Source: Nocardiopsis dassonvillei_B
GTDB taxonomy: Bacteria; Actinomycetota; Actinomycetes; Streptosporangiales; Streptosporangiaceae
DNA length: 64,000 nucleotides
Direction: 5' to 3'
NCBI RefSeq assembly: GCF_964273065.1
Contig: NZ_OZ186815.1
Location: 4,030,001-4,094,000 of the forward strand
Below the pieces are notes generated by a model, which saw only the letters and a list, made by a program, of their open reading frames with translations, was not told the origin of the DNA and did no database searches. Shown here in pieces: positions 1 through 8,663 of the stretch. The position numbers and the translations under genes were made by a program. Each line of letters begins with the position of its first letter. Within the stretch, counting starts at the first letter, position 1.

Positions 1-2
1 TC

Positions 3-1514
3 AAGGACGAGGAGGCCGAGTCCAGGCGCCGCACCAGGGGCCGGCCGACCGGACCGCGGGAGACGACGGGGTCGGATTCCGGAGGTGGGCGGCTCGACAC
101 CGCCGACGCCCTCCTGGCGGCCGCCATGCGGGCCCCGATCGGGCGCGGCGGCATGACCAACTCCGGCTGGCTCGCCATGGCGTCCCTCCACGGCCACCTG
201 CGCAGGCGGCGGCTCCAGAGCAGCGGCGCGGCGTTCTTCGCCGAGACCCACGTGGCGGGCTCCCCGGCCCTGGTCCACGCGGCCCTGCACCTGGCCCGCG
301 GCGCCGACCCCGCCGCCGCGGCCGCCCTCCTGCCCGGGACGAGCGCCCGGGAGGTCCGCGAGGCCCGTGACAGGCTCGACGCCGCGACGATGGCCAAGGC
401 CCTGGAGAGGGACCTGGTCAGCGGGAACCTGGAGAGGACCGCGCACACCGCCCTCCAGGAGAGGGGGATCGACCCCGGTACGCCGCCCGAGCAGTCCTGG
501 CGGCGCGCCCTGGACGGATCCGACCTGGACAGGCTGCGCCCGCGCGACCTGGTCGCGCTCTACGCGAGTGCCGCCGACGCCACCGGGCCGCAGGCGCGGC
601 AGGCCGAGTCCCGGGTCCTGGAGGCCCTGGCCGAACGGCATCCCCAGCTGGCGGAGTCCGTCGAACGCGGCCTCGTCCAGGACCGGGCCTTCGCGGGCGA
701 CCCGCTCTCCTCCCGGATCGACAAGCACTCGGCCGTGGCGGGTGCGGTGTGGTCGGCGAACGAACGCCCCGCACCGATGGAGGAGTGGCTGGTCAGGGCC
801 GTCCCCCGGTTCAAGGACGCCCGCACCGACCCGAACTGGCGGCGCGACGCCGCCGAATCGGTCATCACCGCCGCCCTCGACGGCAGGGCCCCCGCGGGCT
901 CCGTGGCCGCGCTCATCGACAACGCCAGGCGGAACCTGCCCGGGTTCGACGCCCGCTACCGCGAGGGGCTGGCGCTCGCCGAGGAGCGCGCCCGCACGGG
1001 GACCGGCAGCGGCTTCCCCCAGGGGGACGCCGTCCTCTACGCGCTGGACAGGGAACGGGGCTTCCCGGTCAACGAGGCGCGCCGGGGCCGCGAGGCGGTG
1101 GTGAGGACCGCGAACGCGGACGCCGCCCGTCTGCGGGCCGGGACCGGGCCCGACACCCCCGGCCGGCGCCCGGAGCTCGCCGACTCGCGCCTGCCGAAGA
1201 ACCGGGGACAGGCGGAGCGCGCGGTGGAGGCCAACGGCCGCGCGGTCGCCCGGACTCCGGCCACCCGGCTGGACCGTGCTCAGCAGGGCGACCTCGGCGA
1301 GCGCCGCGAACGGACCCGGCGACAGGTCCGGCAGGCCCGTGAGCAGCGGTCCGCCTACCGGGCGGGCCGGACCGACGCGGTCCGCCGCGACAGCGTCGGC
1401 CTGCCCCGCACCCGGGTACAGGCACGCGCGGCGGTGCGCAGGGCGGCGGTCATCCACCGGCGCCAGCGCAACGAGCTGAGCACCCTGACCCGGCGGTCGG
1501 CCGCCGGCCGCTGA
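3..1514 (+). CDS. Arg/Ala-rich hypothetical protein, 5' end outside window
   Basis: The reading frame is open from the first bases of the window with no stop, so this is the 3' part of a longer gene. An internal ATG at 126 exists but the residues before it look equally coding. The visible part (about 503 residues) is rich in Ala, Arg, Asp and Glu, probably helical, with no membrane segment or signal peptide. Its last 150 residues are extremely Arg-rich and suggest nucleic-acid binding or an extended tail. I do not recognise a family. It lies 182 bp upstream of a DUF4913 gene on the same strand, an arrangement typical of conjugative or integrative elements, so a mobilisation-related role is possible but unproven. 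Confidence 0.6.
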   Translation, partial: KDEEAESRRRTRGRPTGPRETTGSDSGGGRLDTADALLAAAMRAPIGRGGMTNSGWLAMASLHGHLRRRRLQSSGAAFFAETHVAGSPALVHAALHLARGADPAAAAALLPGTSAREVREARDRLDAATMAKALERDLVSGNLERTAHTALQERGIDPGTPPEQSWRRALDGSDLDRLRPRDLVALYASAADATGPQARQAESRVLEALAERHPQLAESVERGLVQDRAFAGDPLSSRIDKHSAVAGAVWSANERPAPMEEWLVRAVPRFKDARTDPNWRRDAAESVITAALDGRAPAGSVAALIDNARRNLPGFDARYREGLALAEERARTGTGSGFPQGDAVLYALDRERGFPVNEARRGREAVVRTANADAARLRAGTGPDTPGRRPELADSRLPKNRGQAERAVEANGRAVARTPATRLDRAQQGDLGERRERTRRQVRQAREQRSAYRAGRTDAVRRDSVGLPRTRVQARAAVRRAAVIHRRQRNELSTLTRRSAAGR

Positions 1515-1696
1515 CGGGCGGCGGCCTCCGCGGAACGCCCCGCCGGGCCGGCGCCCGCGCCGGGGCGCGGCCGGACCCCGGCGCGGGCGCCGCCTCCGGG
1601 GGCCTGACGAACGCGGACGCCTCCGCGGCCCGGCCCGGGGGCGCGGGCCGGGGACGCGGGCCGGGTCACGACCACGACAAGGAGAACAGGACACCG

Positions 1697-2182
1697 ATGG
1701 ACATCGAACAGGAAGAGCGGGCGGGCGGGGGCCCGCTCCCCGGGTCCGGGGAGCGGCTGAAGGACGAGACCCCCGACGTCTCCGCCGCCCTCGACGGGGT
1801 GGACATACCCGGGGACGAGGACGGGGAGGAGGGCGACCCGGCCCCGGAACCGGTGTTCCGGAACGTCGAGGAGTTCGTACGGCTGCGCTTCCTGCCGGTC
1901 TACGTCCGCCCCGAGGGCGGGCAGTTCCGGTGGTGCAAGGAGTGGTGGCGCCACGCCGAGGCGGTGTCGCGCTTCCAGGCGTTGTGGCACGCGTGGGAGG
2001 TGCTGCGCTGGGAGGCGGGCACCGGCATGGCCATCTGGTACCGGGACCACCTGGACTTCCAGATGGGCATCCTGCTCGGCGACAACGGGCCGTTCCGCGA
2101 GTGCACCTCGCGCCGCCACCAGGAGCCGCGCCCGCTGCCCGCCGACCCGGCCCCCGAGGGCTGGTTCGAGGACGAGTGGTAG
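1697..2182 (+). CDS. DUF4913 family protein
   Basis: 161 residues. The first 55 are acidic and disordered. The rest carries the Trp-rich pattern of DUF4913: a WCxxWW segment, an LWxAWExLR segment, WYRDHLD, GPFREC and a final GWFEDEW. No enzymatic function is established for this family, which in actinobacteria is frequently next to conjugation and replication genes of integrative elements. The start is supported by an AAGGAG at 1679-1684, about 12 bases before the ATG. It follows the Arg-rich gene on the same strand, and the next genes run on the opposite strand. Confidence 0.78.
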   Translation: MDIEQEERAGGGPLPGSGERLKDETPDVSAALDGVDIPGDEDGEEGDPAPEPVFRNVEEFVRLRFLPVYVRPEGGQFRWCKEWWRHAEAVSRFQALWHAWEVLRWEAGTGMAIWYRDHLDFQMGILLGDNGPFRECTSRRHQEPRPLPADPAPEGWFEDEW

Positions 2183-2252
2183 ACCCGGGTGTCCGCGGAC
2201 GCCGCCCGCCGCGCGCGGACGGCGTCCGTCCCGGGCGCGGCGGACGGGGGAT

Positions 2253-2660
2253 CTAGGGGACGAGGGCGAGGCCCAGGACCCCGCCGGCGACCACCAGGGC
2301 CGCCCCCGAGGCGGCCAGGGCGAAGTCCGCCACCCGGGCGAACCGCGCGGTTGCGCGCCTGCCCGGCAGGCGCGCCATCACGGCCTCGGCCGCCCGGTCC
2401 CCCTCGGCCGGGTAGGCGGCGATCTCCCGGTCGGCGCGTTCCAGTGCCTCCCCGGCCGCGGCGTCGTCCACGGGACGGGTGGCCGTCTCGTCCAGCAGTG
2501 CCTCGGCCCGGCCCAGCGCGGCCAGGGACGCCTCCGTCCGCGCCTGTTCGGCCTCCAGCCGGGTGAGGGCCTCGGGGACGTCCAGTCCGTGGTCCAGGAT
2601 CCGCCGCACCGACCGGGTGAAGATGAAGGCGCCCGCGAGGATGCAGAGAAGTAGAGCCAT
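2253..2660 (-). CDS. small membrane protein with two terminal TM segments and a charged middle
   Basis: 135 residues, not recognised. A hydrophobic segment occupies roughly residues 2-18 and a second closes the protein (about 112-134). Between them is an acidic, Ala/Glu/Arg-rich helical stretch with heptad-like spacing. The predicted shape is a membrane hairpin with a coiled-coil head. It is the last of four consecutive minus-strand genes (start at 4532, end at 2253) separated by 17-52 bases, which look like one operon. Its layout repeats that of the gene at 3569-3919. Function unknown. Confidence 0.6.
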   Translation of the reverse strand: MALLLCILAGAFIFTRSVRRILDHGLDVPEALTRLEAEQARTEASLAALGRAEALLDETATRPVDDAAAGEALERADREIAAYPAEGDRAAEAVMARLPGRRATARFARVADFALAASGAALVVAGGVLGLALVP

Positions 2661-2677
2661 GTCGTGTGTTCGTTTCT

Positions 2678-3550
2678 CTAGGGGGCCGCGGTCCGCCCGG
2701 AGGCGGGGCCCTGCCCGGGGGTCCGCCCGGCCGTGGTGGACGAGGGCAGCCGGGGGATGGCGGCGGGGTCGGTCGAGGCGCCGGAGTTCTGCTGGAGTGC
2801 CGCCACGACACCGCGTGCCGGACCGAGCCGGGAGCGGGTGCCCAGCTGCGGGGACGTCGTCACGCTCCGGCTGGCCGGGTCGGTGAGCCCGTGCCGGGCC
2901 AGCGCCCGGGCGACGCGTTCCGGCCGCACCTCCAGGGCGTCGCGGAGCAGGTCGTCGGTGACGGGGTTCAGGTTGTTCAGCTCCCGCAGGTACCGTTCGG
3001 CCCGGACCTTCCCCTGGGGGGAGAGGGGAGCGTCCGGCCGCAGCTCGTACCTTTCCGACACCAGGCCGATGGCGGCCTGCGCACGCAGTTCGAGGTCGAT
3101 CTGCGAGGTGTCCCCGCCCGCCTCCGCCCGGCGGTTCCGGTCGTCGATGGCGCTCCGTATGGTCCCGGAGGCCGAGTCCACCCGGGCGCCCGCGTCGGTG
3201 AGGTCGAAGACGACCCTGGCGACGCCCTTGCCCTCCAGCTTCGCGATCCTCTCGTGGTGGGCCTCCCGCACCCGCTCGATCTCGTTTCCCGCCTGGAAGA
3301 GCTTGTTGGTGGAGGCCGCCTGCTCGTCCAGCTTGGCCCTGATGTCGGCGGCGATCTCCTTGGGCTTGCGCTCCAGGTCCTCGATCTGTTGCTCGATCTG
3401 CGTCTTCTCGGTGGGGCTGTTGAGCGCCGCGAGGTAGTTCTCCTGGCGCCTCGTCACCGCCATCTTCAGTGTGTTGCGGAGCTGGGTGGAAATGCTTCCC
3501 ATGAGGACGGTGAAGGCCACCGTCATGAGTGCGGTGAACAGGGTGCCCAA
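2678..3550 (-). CDS. membrane-anchored coiled-coil protein
   Basis: About 290 residues, not recognised. One N-terminal hydrophobic segment (about residues 3-20) is followed by a long charged helical region (about 35-130) rich in Glu, Lys, Gln and Arg with heptad character, then a soluble region and a low-complexity Pro/Thr/Ala tail. The longest frame opens with TTG at 3550, preceded by a good purine-rich site (AAGAGGAGAAG). The first ATG, at 3526, has no ribosome site, so TTG is preferred. Third gene of the four-gene membrane/coiled-coil operon. Whether the coiled coil is inside or outside the cell cannot be decided from sequence alone. Confidence 0.6.
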   Translation of the reverse strand: MGTLFTALMTVAFTVLMGSISTQLRNTLKMAVTRRQENYLAALNSPTEKTQIEQQIEDLERKPKEIAADIRAKLDEQAASTNKLFQAGNEIERVREAHHERIAKLEGKGVARVVFDLTDAGARVDSASGTIRSAIDDRNRRAEAGGDTSQIDLELRAQAAIGLVSERYELRPDAPLSPQGKVRAERYLRELNNLNPVTDDLLRDALEVRPERVARALARHGLTDPASRSVTTSPQLGTRSRLGPARGVVAALQQNSGASTDPAAIPRLPSSTTAGRTPGQGPASGRTAAP

Positions 3551-3568
3551 TGTTCCGATCTTCTCCTC

Positions 3569-3919
3569 TTACCACCCGGCGAGGGCGCAGACACCGATCA
3601 GCAGGATGAGGCCCGCCCAGGCCCAGGCGCCCGACCAGGCGCGGGGAAGAGGGGCGGACGGACGTGCGCGGACGCTCAGGGACGCCTTGGGACCGGGAAC
3701 CGGGACGGCGCCCTCCGAGAGGGCGCGTCGCCTCTCCAGCAGGTCCGTTGCGTAGGCATCGAGGATCTCCCGGTCATCGGATGACTCCGGGAGGTCCTGG
3801 AGGCGCCTCCCCTCGGGGAGGTGGACCCGGCGTCCGGCCATGAAGACGTGCAGGAGGCCCTGGAGGGCCAGGACGAGGACGGCGGCACCGGCCAAGGCCA
3901 GGACGCGTTCGTCGAGCAT
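3569..3919 (-). CDS. small membrane protein with TM segments at both ends
   Basis: 116 residues, not recognised. A hydrophobic N-terminal segment (about residues 7-24) and a hydrophobic C-terminal segment (about 96-115, Trp/Ala/Leu/Ile-rich) flank a charged middle that contains a short acidic patch. The start is ATG at 3919, with AAGGAG eight bases upstream; a GTG at 3928 sits on top of that site and is unlikely. Second gene of the four-gene operon, 18 bases from the next gene. Overall plan resembles the protein encoded at 2253-2660. Confidence 0.58.
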   Translation of the reverse strand: MLDERVLALAGAAVLVLALQGLLHVFMAGRRVHLPEGRRLQDLPESSDDREILDAYATDLLERRRALSEGAVPVPGPKASLSVRARPSAPLPRAWSGAWAWAGLILLIGVCALAGW

Positions 3920-3971
3920 GGGTGTCACTCCTTGTCCTCGGAGCGGTGGAGGAGGCCGGTCTCCGGGCCCG

Positions 3972-4532
3972 TCACGGGGAGGGCCTCGCGCCGCGGTTCC
4001 TCCCGGGGGCCTCGGGGAGGGGGCCCTGCCGTGCCGCCCGCAGGGCGCTCGCCTGGTTGTTGCCGCGGACGACGACGAGGCCGGGGCCGTCGGATGTCGC
4101 GGCGGGGGCGTCCAGTCCCAGCTCCTTCTCCAGGGCCTTGCCGTCCTCCTGGGCGCCCTGGTAGCGCTTCAGGACGCCCTCCACGTTCGTGGCCTCGTTC
4201 TTGGCGTCCGTTGCGTGGCGCTGGACCTGCCGCTGCTCCTCTTCCAGGGGGCGCAGGGCGCTCACCATCTCTTGCTTCCGGCGCTTGAGCTCGTCCAGAT
4301 CCTTTTTGGGGACGATGTCCATGTCCCCGATCCTGGTCTTGGTCCCGGGGAAGTTCTTCTTCTTGTCCTTCTCCCGGGGGCCGTTGACCAGGAGTTTCTT
4401 GCTCATGTCCGTTTTCGCGTCGACCGATGACCGAATCGTGAAAACGATCATGAGCGACATCCCGGAAATGATGCCGTAGGAAAGGTAGAGCATTTGCAGC
4501 CAGCCCGGCAGTGAGCCGATCAGTGCGCCCAT
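3972..4532 (-). CDS. membrane-anchored Lys-rich coiled-coil protein
   Basis: 186 residues, not recognised. It has an N-terminal membrane segment (about residues 12-33), then a strongly basic juxtamembrane stretch (KKLL...KDKKKN), then a charged coiled-coil-like helix (about 75-130), and a Pro/Arg/Gly tail. The basic patch just after the TM suggests the bulk faces the cytoplasm (positive-inside rule). The start has a GAGGAG site a few bases upstream. First gene of the four-gene minus-strand operon. The 780 bp upstream of it separate it from the divergent hicBA pair. Confidence 0.6.
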   Translation of the reverse strand: MGALIGSLPGWLQMLYLSYGIISGMSLMIVFTIRSSVDAKTDMSKKLLVNGPREKDKKKNFPGTKTRIGDMDIVPKKDLDELKRRKQEMVSALRPLEEEQRQVQRHATDAKNEATNVEGVLKRYQGAQEDGKALEKELGLDAPAATSDGPGLVVVRGNNQASALRAARQGPLPEAPGRNRGARPSP

Positions 4533-5312
4533 GGCCTCCTCGCTCTCCGGATCCGATCGCCGCTGTACACCGGGACAGCCTAGGGCCGCGGCACTGTGGC
4601 CAGGAAGTGATGCGTGTCACATGGTGGGCTGTTCAATGTCCGGGTGGAAGGTTCGGCCTGGTCGGAGCGTTTTCGCCCCCTGTTGTGGGACGTGCTGGCG
4701 TCCCGGTGCCGCCGCCGCGGCGGTATGCGGGGCGGAGATCTCGCGGGTGGTCCGTCCTTCGGAGGTGCCGCCCTTTTCGTGAAGGCGAAAGGAATCCCGA
4801 AAAGTGAGGGGCCGGAGTCTTTTCTCGCTGTACGGTTCCGGATCGGTGGACTTCCGATCGGTTCCCCCGGGTGTCGGGGGTGCTCGTTGTCGAGGGCGGG
4901 GCCGGAGCGGGGACCTTGGGTGGGTCCGGGGCCGGGAGCGGGGGTCGGGGGCGGGCGGGGGCGGTGCTTTTGTCGCGGGAGCGGCGGGAACGCGGCGTCG
5001 CGGATGGTCGCGGGCGTGGATGTTCTCCTGTGGCCTGTGTCCGGGGACGGGTGGCCGGAGGCGGGTGGCAGGGGACCGGGGGTGGGACGAGGGCTGGGGG
5101 TCGGTCGGCGAGGCCGTAGAGTCGCTCTGATCCTTCCCTTTCCCGGCGCCTTCCGCTCGGTCGGAACGTGAAATCCCATGGGCCGGAATTCGTGAATAGG
5201 TGAAGGTATCTTGTTTCCATTCGATGGCCGAACGTGCGGAGGTGCAGCTGTTACGGCTGTTTCCGCGACCGGTCGGCCCGCGTGCGCTTTCTGAGAAAGG
5301 TCGGTGTTCGCC
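4533..5312. other. 780-bp non-coding divergent region
   Basis: This lies between the minus-strand membrane-protein operon and plus-strand hicBA. Several ORFs of 80-340 codons exist on both strands but are low-complexity Gly/Arg/Pro translations without family resemblance or ribosome sites, so I left them out. Positions about 5160-5230 are clearly less GC-rich than the surroundings and are the best place for the hicBA promoter and an autoregulatory site. No convincing -35/-10 pair could be assigned. Confidence 0.4.
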
Positions 5313-5540
5313 ATGGCACGACAGACGCTGTCGGTCGTCATCTACCGGGAGGGCGACCAGTACGTCGCCCGGTGCCTCGACGTGGAGGTCTCCAGCTTCG
5401 GAGCCACCCGGGAGGAGGCCGAGGCGATGATCGCCGAGGCCCTGGAGCTGCACCTGGAGGACCAGGTGGGGCGGGACGAGCTGATCCCGGTGGCCGAGCC
5501 GCGTGTCCACGAGGTGGAGGTGAACGTGGGCAATGGCTAG
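5313..5540 (+). CDS. hicB: HicB-family antitoxin
   Basis: 75 residues. It matches the short HicB-type fold: an N-terminal strand pattern, the YVARCLDVEV segment followed by SFGATREEAEAMIAEALEL, as in partial-RNase-H-like HicB domains. HicB proteins bind and neutralise the HicA mRNA interferase, and many also repress the operon, but no C-terminal HTH or RHH DNA-binding domain is present here. ATG at 5313 has AGAAAGG 12 bases upstream; a GTG at 5304 lies too close to that site. It overlaps hicA by 8 bases, in the less common antitoxin-first order. Confidence 0.8.
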   Translation: MARQTLSVVIYREGDQYVARCLDVEVSSFGATREEAEAMIAEALELHLEDQVGRDELIPVAEPRVHEVEVNVGNG

Positions 5541-5883
5541 GGACAAGAAGGCGAAGTCCGGCAAGGAGATCGCCAAGGAGCTCGAAAGACAGGGCTTCAA
5601 GAAGAGCCGCCAGAGCGGGAGCCACGCCACCTACACCGGCCCCAACGGGCAGGGGCGCGTCACCATCCCGCTCCACGGCAGCGGAAGCCTGCCCGCGGGT
5701 ACGCAGCGGAGTGTCGAGAAGCAGATCGAGGACGCCCGCAAGAAGCAGACCCCCCAGAACGACACCCCCACCAACCTGGGGAACGCGGTGAAGAAGGCCG
5801 CGTCGGGGAAGCAGGCGAAGTCGTCCGAGTCCTCCAACCAGAGCAGGGGGCTCTTCGGTAGGAAGAAGGGCCGAGGGAGATGA
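5533..5883 (+). CDS. hicA: HicA-family mRNA interferase toxin with C-terminal extension
   Basis: 116 residues. Residues 9-65 match HicA: KEIAKELERQGF, then SGSHATY with the catalytic His at about residue 31, then VTIPLHG and a PAGTQRSV segment. HicA is a small ribosome-independent mRNA endonuclease held inactive by HicB. Typical HicA proteins end near residue 60-80. This one has about 45 extra residues, Lys/Ser/Gln-rich, ending in an LFGRKK-type basic tail. That tail resembles the end of the small protein encoded at 8664-8861. Translationally coupled to hicB through the overlap. Confidence 0.8.
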   Translation: MARDKKAKSGKEIAKELERQGFKKSRQSGSHATYTGPNGQGRVTIPLHGSGSLPAGTQRSVEKQIEDARKKQTPQNDTPTNLGNAVKKAASGKQAKSSESSNQSRGLFGRKKGRGR

Positions 5884-5888
5884 CGGCG

Positions 5889-5919
5889 CGTGGTCCGGAA
5901 CCGCGGGTTCCGGGCCACG
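5889..5919. terminator. hairpin between convergent hicA and pseudokinase gene
   Basis: A 14-bp stem (5889-5902 pairing with 5906-5919, one G-T wobble) around a 3-base loop lies directly after the hicA stop and before the end of the minus-strand kinase-like gene. It is placed to stop transcription from both sides. There is no T tract, as is common in high-GC actinomycetes. Confidence 0.6.
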
Positions 5920-6045
5920 CGCGTATCTGCGGGAAGGTGCGGGCGGCCGTTCTCCTTCCCGAGAACGGATCAGGATCGGCCCGGTGCCACGAGAGTCCGG
6001 GGCGGAGCCGAGGCCCGTGACGCGCCCTCTACCCCGTCGGGACCG

Positions 6046-8400
6046 TCAGCCCCCGTCCCCCGCGGCTCGGTCGGTGCAGACCTCCTCGGAGGGGGCCAGC
6101 ACCTCGGTCGAGTGGACGGCGACCACCTGGAAGCAGTACTCCACTTCGGGGTTGAGGCCGGAGATCTCCACCGAGGACTCGCCCGCCTCGGTGCGGGCCA
6201 TCGACGTCCCCCGAGCGTCGGCGGGACCGCCGACCACGACGTGGCGGCTCTCGCCGCCGGTGTTGTCGGTCCAGGCCAGCGACACGGCCACGAGGTCGTC
6301 GGTGAGCCCGATGTCGGTGGGGGCCAGCTCCGCCGCCGGGTCGGCGGCGGCCGGGGGCTCCGCGGCTTCGGTCCCGGTCCCGGACCCGGACCCGGGCCCG
6401 GTGCCGGTTCTGTCGGAGGTGTCCGTGGTCCCGTCGGCCTGCGGCGGCGCGGACGGGGAGTCGGGCCCGCCGAACCCCCGCAGCAGCACGGCGACGCCCG
6501 CGACCACCACCACGACGACCAGCAGGCCGAGGAGGGCCGGGCCGACGAGGGCGCCGATCCCGCGCTCGCGGGCCGGAGGGTCGCCCCAGGCCGGGTGCTG
6601 CCGTGGGAGGCGGTCCCGGTCGGCGGTGTCGAAGGGGGGCGCGGGAGCGGACACGGGCCGGGGCGGCGCCGCCATCGACGGAGCCGGGAGCGGGGCCGGG
6701 GTCGCGGGAGTGCCCGAGGTGCTCCGTTCCGGATCCCGGGGCGCGGGCGCGGGCACCGGTGCGCGGACGCCCGGACCCGCCGCCTCGCCCGGTCGGACGC
6801 CGGATGCCCGGGGCCCCTGGGCGGGGGCCGCCTGGGCCGTGGGCGCGGGTGCCGGTGGCACGGGGGCCGTCGCCTGGGTCACCGGTTGGGGGAGCGGAGC
6901 GGGACGGGGCGGCCGGGGGGTGCCCACGGCGGCGCCGGAGGGCGTCGGGGCGGTTCCGGGCTCCGGGGCGTGGGCCCGCCCGTGGCCGTCCTCGGGGGCG
7001 GGGTCGGCGTTGTCGTCGCCCCGGTGGGCCGTCCGGGGCGTGCCGAGGGCGCGGGGCGGTCCCACCGCGGAGAGGTCGAACTCCCCGGAGGGGCCGTCGC
7101 CGGAGAGGTCCGTGTCGGCCCGGGTATCGGCATCGTCGTCGGGGCGGCCGTCATCGGTGTATCCGTCGTCCGGGTACCCGTCGTCGGAGCCGCTGCCGGG
7201 CTCCGGCCCGGCTCCGGCGGCCGGTGCGGGCGGTTCCGGTACCTCCTCCGTCGCGCCGGTGACGGCCGCCGGATCCGAGTGGGCCGCCCGCGTCCCGGCC
7301 GCCTCCTCGCGAGTGGTCTCCTCTGCGGGGAGGAGCGCGGTCTCCGCCTCCCCGGCCGGATCGTCCGGGTATCCGTCGTCCTCCGGTGCCGAGTGCGGCT
7401 CCTGCGCTTGCTCCGCCTCCGGAGGCAGGGGCCCGCCGGTGGGGAGGGCCACGGCATCCGCGGCCTCTTCGGGGCCGTCCGTGTACCCGTCGTCGGCCTC
7501 CGCTTCACCCGTCTCCTCGGCGGGCACCGCGAACGCCCGGTCCGTGCCGGCCTCTCCGGTCTCTCCGGACGGCTCCTCCCGGGCTGCCAGCGCCGCGGCG
7601 AACTCCTCCGCGGTGGCCGTCCGCCGTTGGGGATCGGCCGCCAGAGCACGGCGCAGAACCGCCTCCAGCCACCCCGGCACGTCCTCGCGGGGGAGGGCGG
7701 GCACCTGCGAGCCGAGGATGCGGGCGCGGTAGTGCGCCAGCGGGGCGGACTCCTCCCGCTCCCCGTCGAACGGGGCGTGCCCCGCCAGCAGCGCCCACAT
7801 GGTGGAGGCGAGGCGGTACACGTCGGAGGCCGGGGAGGGCGCCTCCCCGCGCAGCTCCTCGGGCGGGGCGTGGTCCAGGTCCCGCCGCGTGTAGTAGACC
7901 GGCGGGAACGGGTGGTCCAGCGGCAGCGCCGAACCGAAGTCGATCAGGGTCGGGCCGGGGTCCCCGCGCAGGATGTTCTCCGGACGCACCGCGTGGTGCA
8001 GGAAGCCCGCTCCGTGGATCGCCGCCAGGGCCCCGGCCACCGCCGCGCCCACGGCGAGCACCTCGTCCACGGGAAGGTGCTCGCCGTGGGCCAGGGCCTC
8101 GCCGTAGTCGCCGCCGGGCCGGTACTCGGTCACCGCGTAGGGGCGGCCCTCGTCGGTGACGCCGGAGAACAGGAGGGGCTGCACGCCCCCGGTGGCGGAG
8201 AACTCCTCCCACAGACCCACCTCGTCCGGCCGCCCCGCGCCCGCCGGCGGACGCAGCAGCTTCACCGCGAAGGGGTCCTCGCCCGACTCGGGCTCGGCCC
8301 GGTACAGGAGCGACGCGTTTCCGAGGCGCAGAGTCGTCAGAGAGCTCATGCCCGGGATCTCGGGCTGGGACGAAGTACGGCGACGACCCTTGCGGATCAT
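6046..8400 (-). CDS. transmembrane pseudokinase with extracellular FN3 domain
   Basis: 784 residues. A Ser/Thr-kinase-like domain (about 20-290) keeps the ATP-binding Lys (K47) and DFG (D154). The catalytic loop, however, reads HHAVRPEN (135-142), so the catalytic Asp is Ala and the loop Lys is Arg, and the Gly-rich loop lacks its glycines. A roughly 320-residue Pro/Ala/acidic linker with recurrent DDGY(P/T)D units follows, then one TM segment (about 615-640) and a C-terminal fibronectin-III-like domain (about 690-780) predicted outside. The inference is a signalling scaffold rather than an active kinase. Start at ATG 8400 has AGAAGGGA just upstream; the longer frame to 8595 looks non-coding. 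Confidence 0.8.
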   Translation of the reverse strand: MIRKGRRRTSSQPEIPGMSSLTTLRLGNASLLYRAEPESGEDPFAVKLLRPPAGAGRPDEVGLWEEFSATGGVQPLLFSGVTDEGRPYAVTEYRPGGDYGEALAHGEHLPVDEVLAVGAAVAGALAAIHGAGFLHHAVRPENILRGDPGPTLIDFGSALPLDHPFPPVYYTRRDLDHAPPEELRGEAPSPASDVYRLASTMWALLAGHAPFDGEREESAPLAHYRARILGSQVPALPREDVPGWLEAVLRRALAADPQRRTATAEEFAAALAAREEPSGETGEAGTDRAFAVPAEETGEAEADDGYTDGPEEAADAVALPTGGPLPPEAEQAQEPHSAPEDDGYPDDPAGEAETALLPAEETTREEAAGTRAAHSDPAAVTGATEEVPEPPAPAAGAGPEPGSGSDDGYPDDGYTDDGRPDDDADTRADTDLSGDGPSGEFDLSAVGPPRALGTPRTAHRGDDNADPAPEDGHGRAHAPEPGTAPTPSGAAVGTPRPPRPAPLPQPVTQATAPVPPAPAPTAQAAPAQGPRASGVRPGEAAGPGVRAPVPAPAPRDPERSTSGTPATPAPLPAPSMAAPPRPVSAPAPPFDTADRDRLPRQHPAWGDPPARERGIGALVGPALLGLLVVVVVVAGVAVLLRGFGGPDSPSAPPQADGTTDTSDRTGTGPGSGSGTGTEAAEPPAAADPAAELAPTDIGLTDDLVAVSLAWTDNTGGESRHVVVGGPADARGTSMARTEAGESSVEISGLNPEVEYCFQVVAVHSTEVLAPSEEVCTDRAAGDGG

Positions 8401-8663
8401 GGGGTCCCTTCTGGCACAGCGGTCCCCTGCATCCGGTCGGCCGACGGCACGGACGGCTCGTCGGCGCGCGGAGGGGCCGTCTGGTCGGCCGGAACGCGTC
8501 GGCACGGGCCGGTTCGGCGGCTTGGGGGACGACCGCTCCGCGGGAGGGGAGGTGGTTCCGGGGCCGCTGCCGGGGCGGGGCACGGGGCCCGGCAACGCTG
8601 CGGCGAGCCTAGTACACGCCTTCGTACCGGGGGAACGCCGGAACCCCGAACCGGTCGGGACGG

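Noticed and set aside
4580..5630. Several ORFs of 185-337 codons between the membrane operon and hicBA
   Set aside because: Gly/Arg/Pro-rich, no ribosome site, no family, and they overlap each other on both strands.
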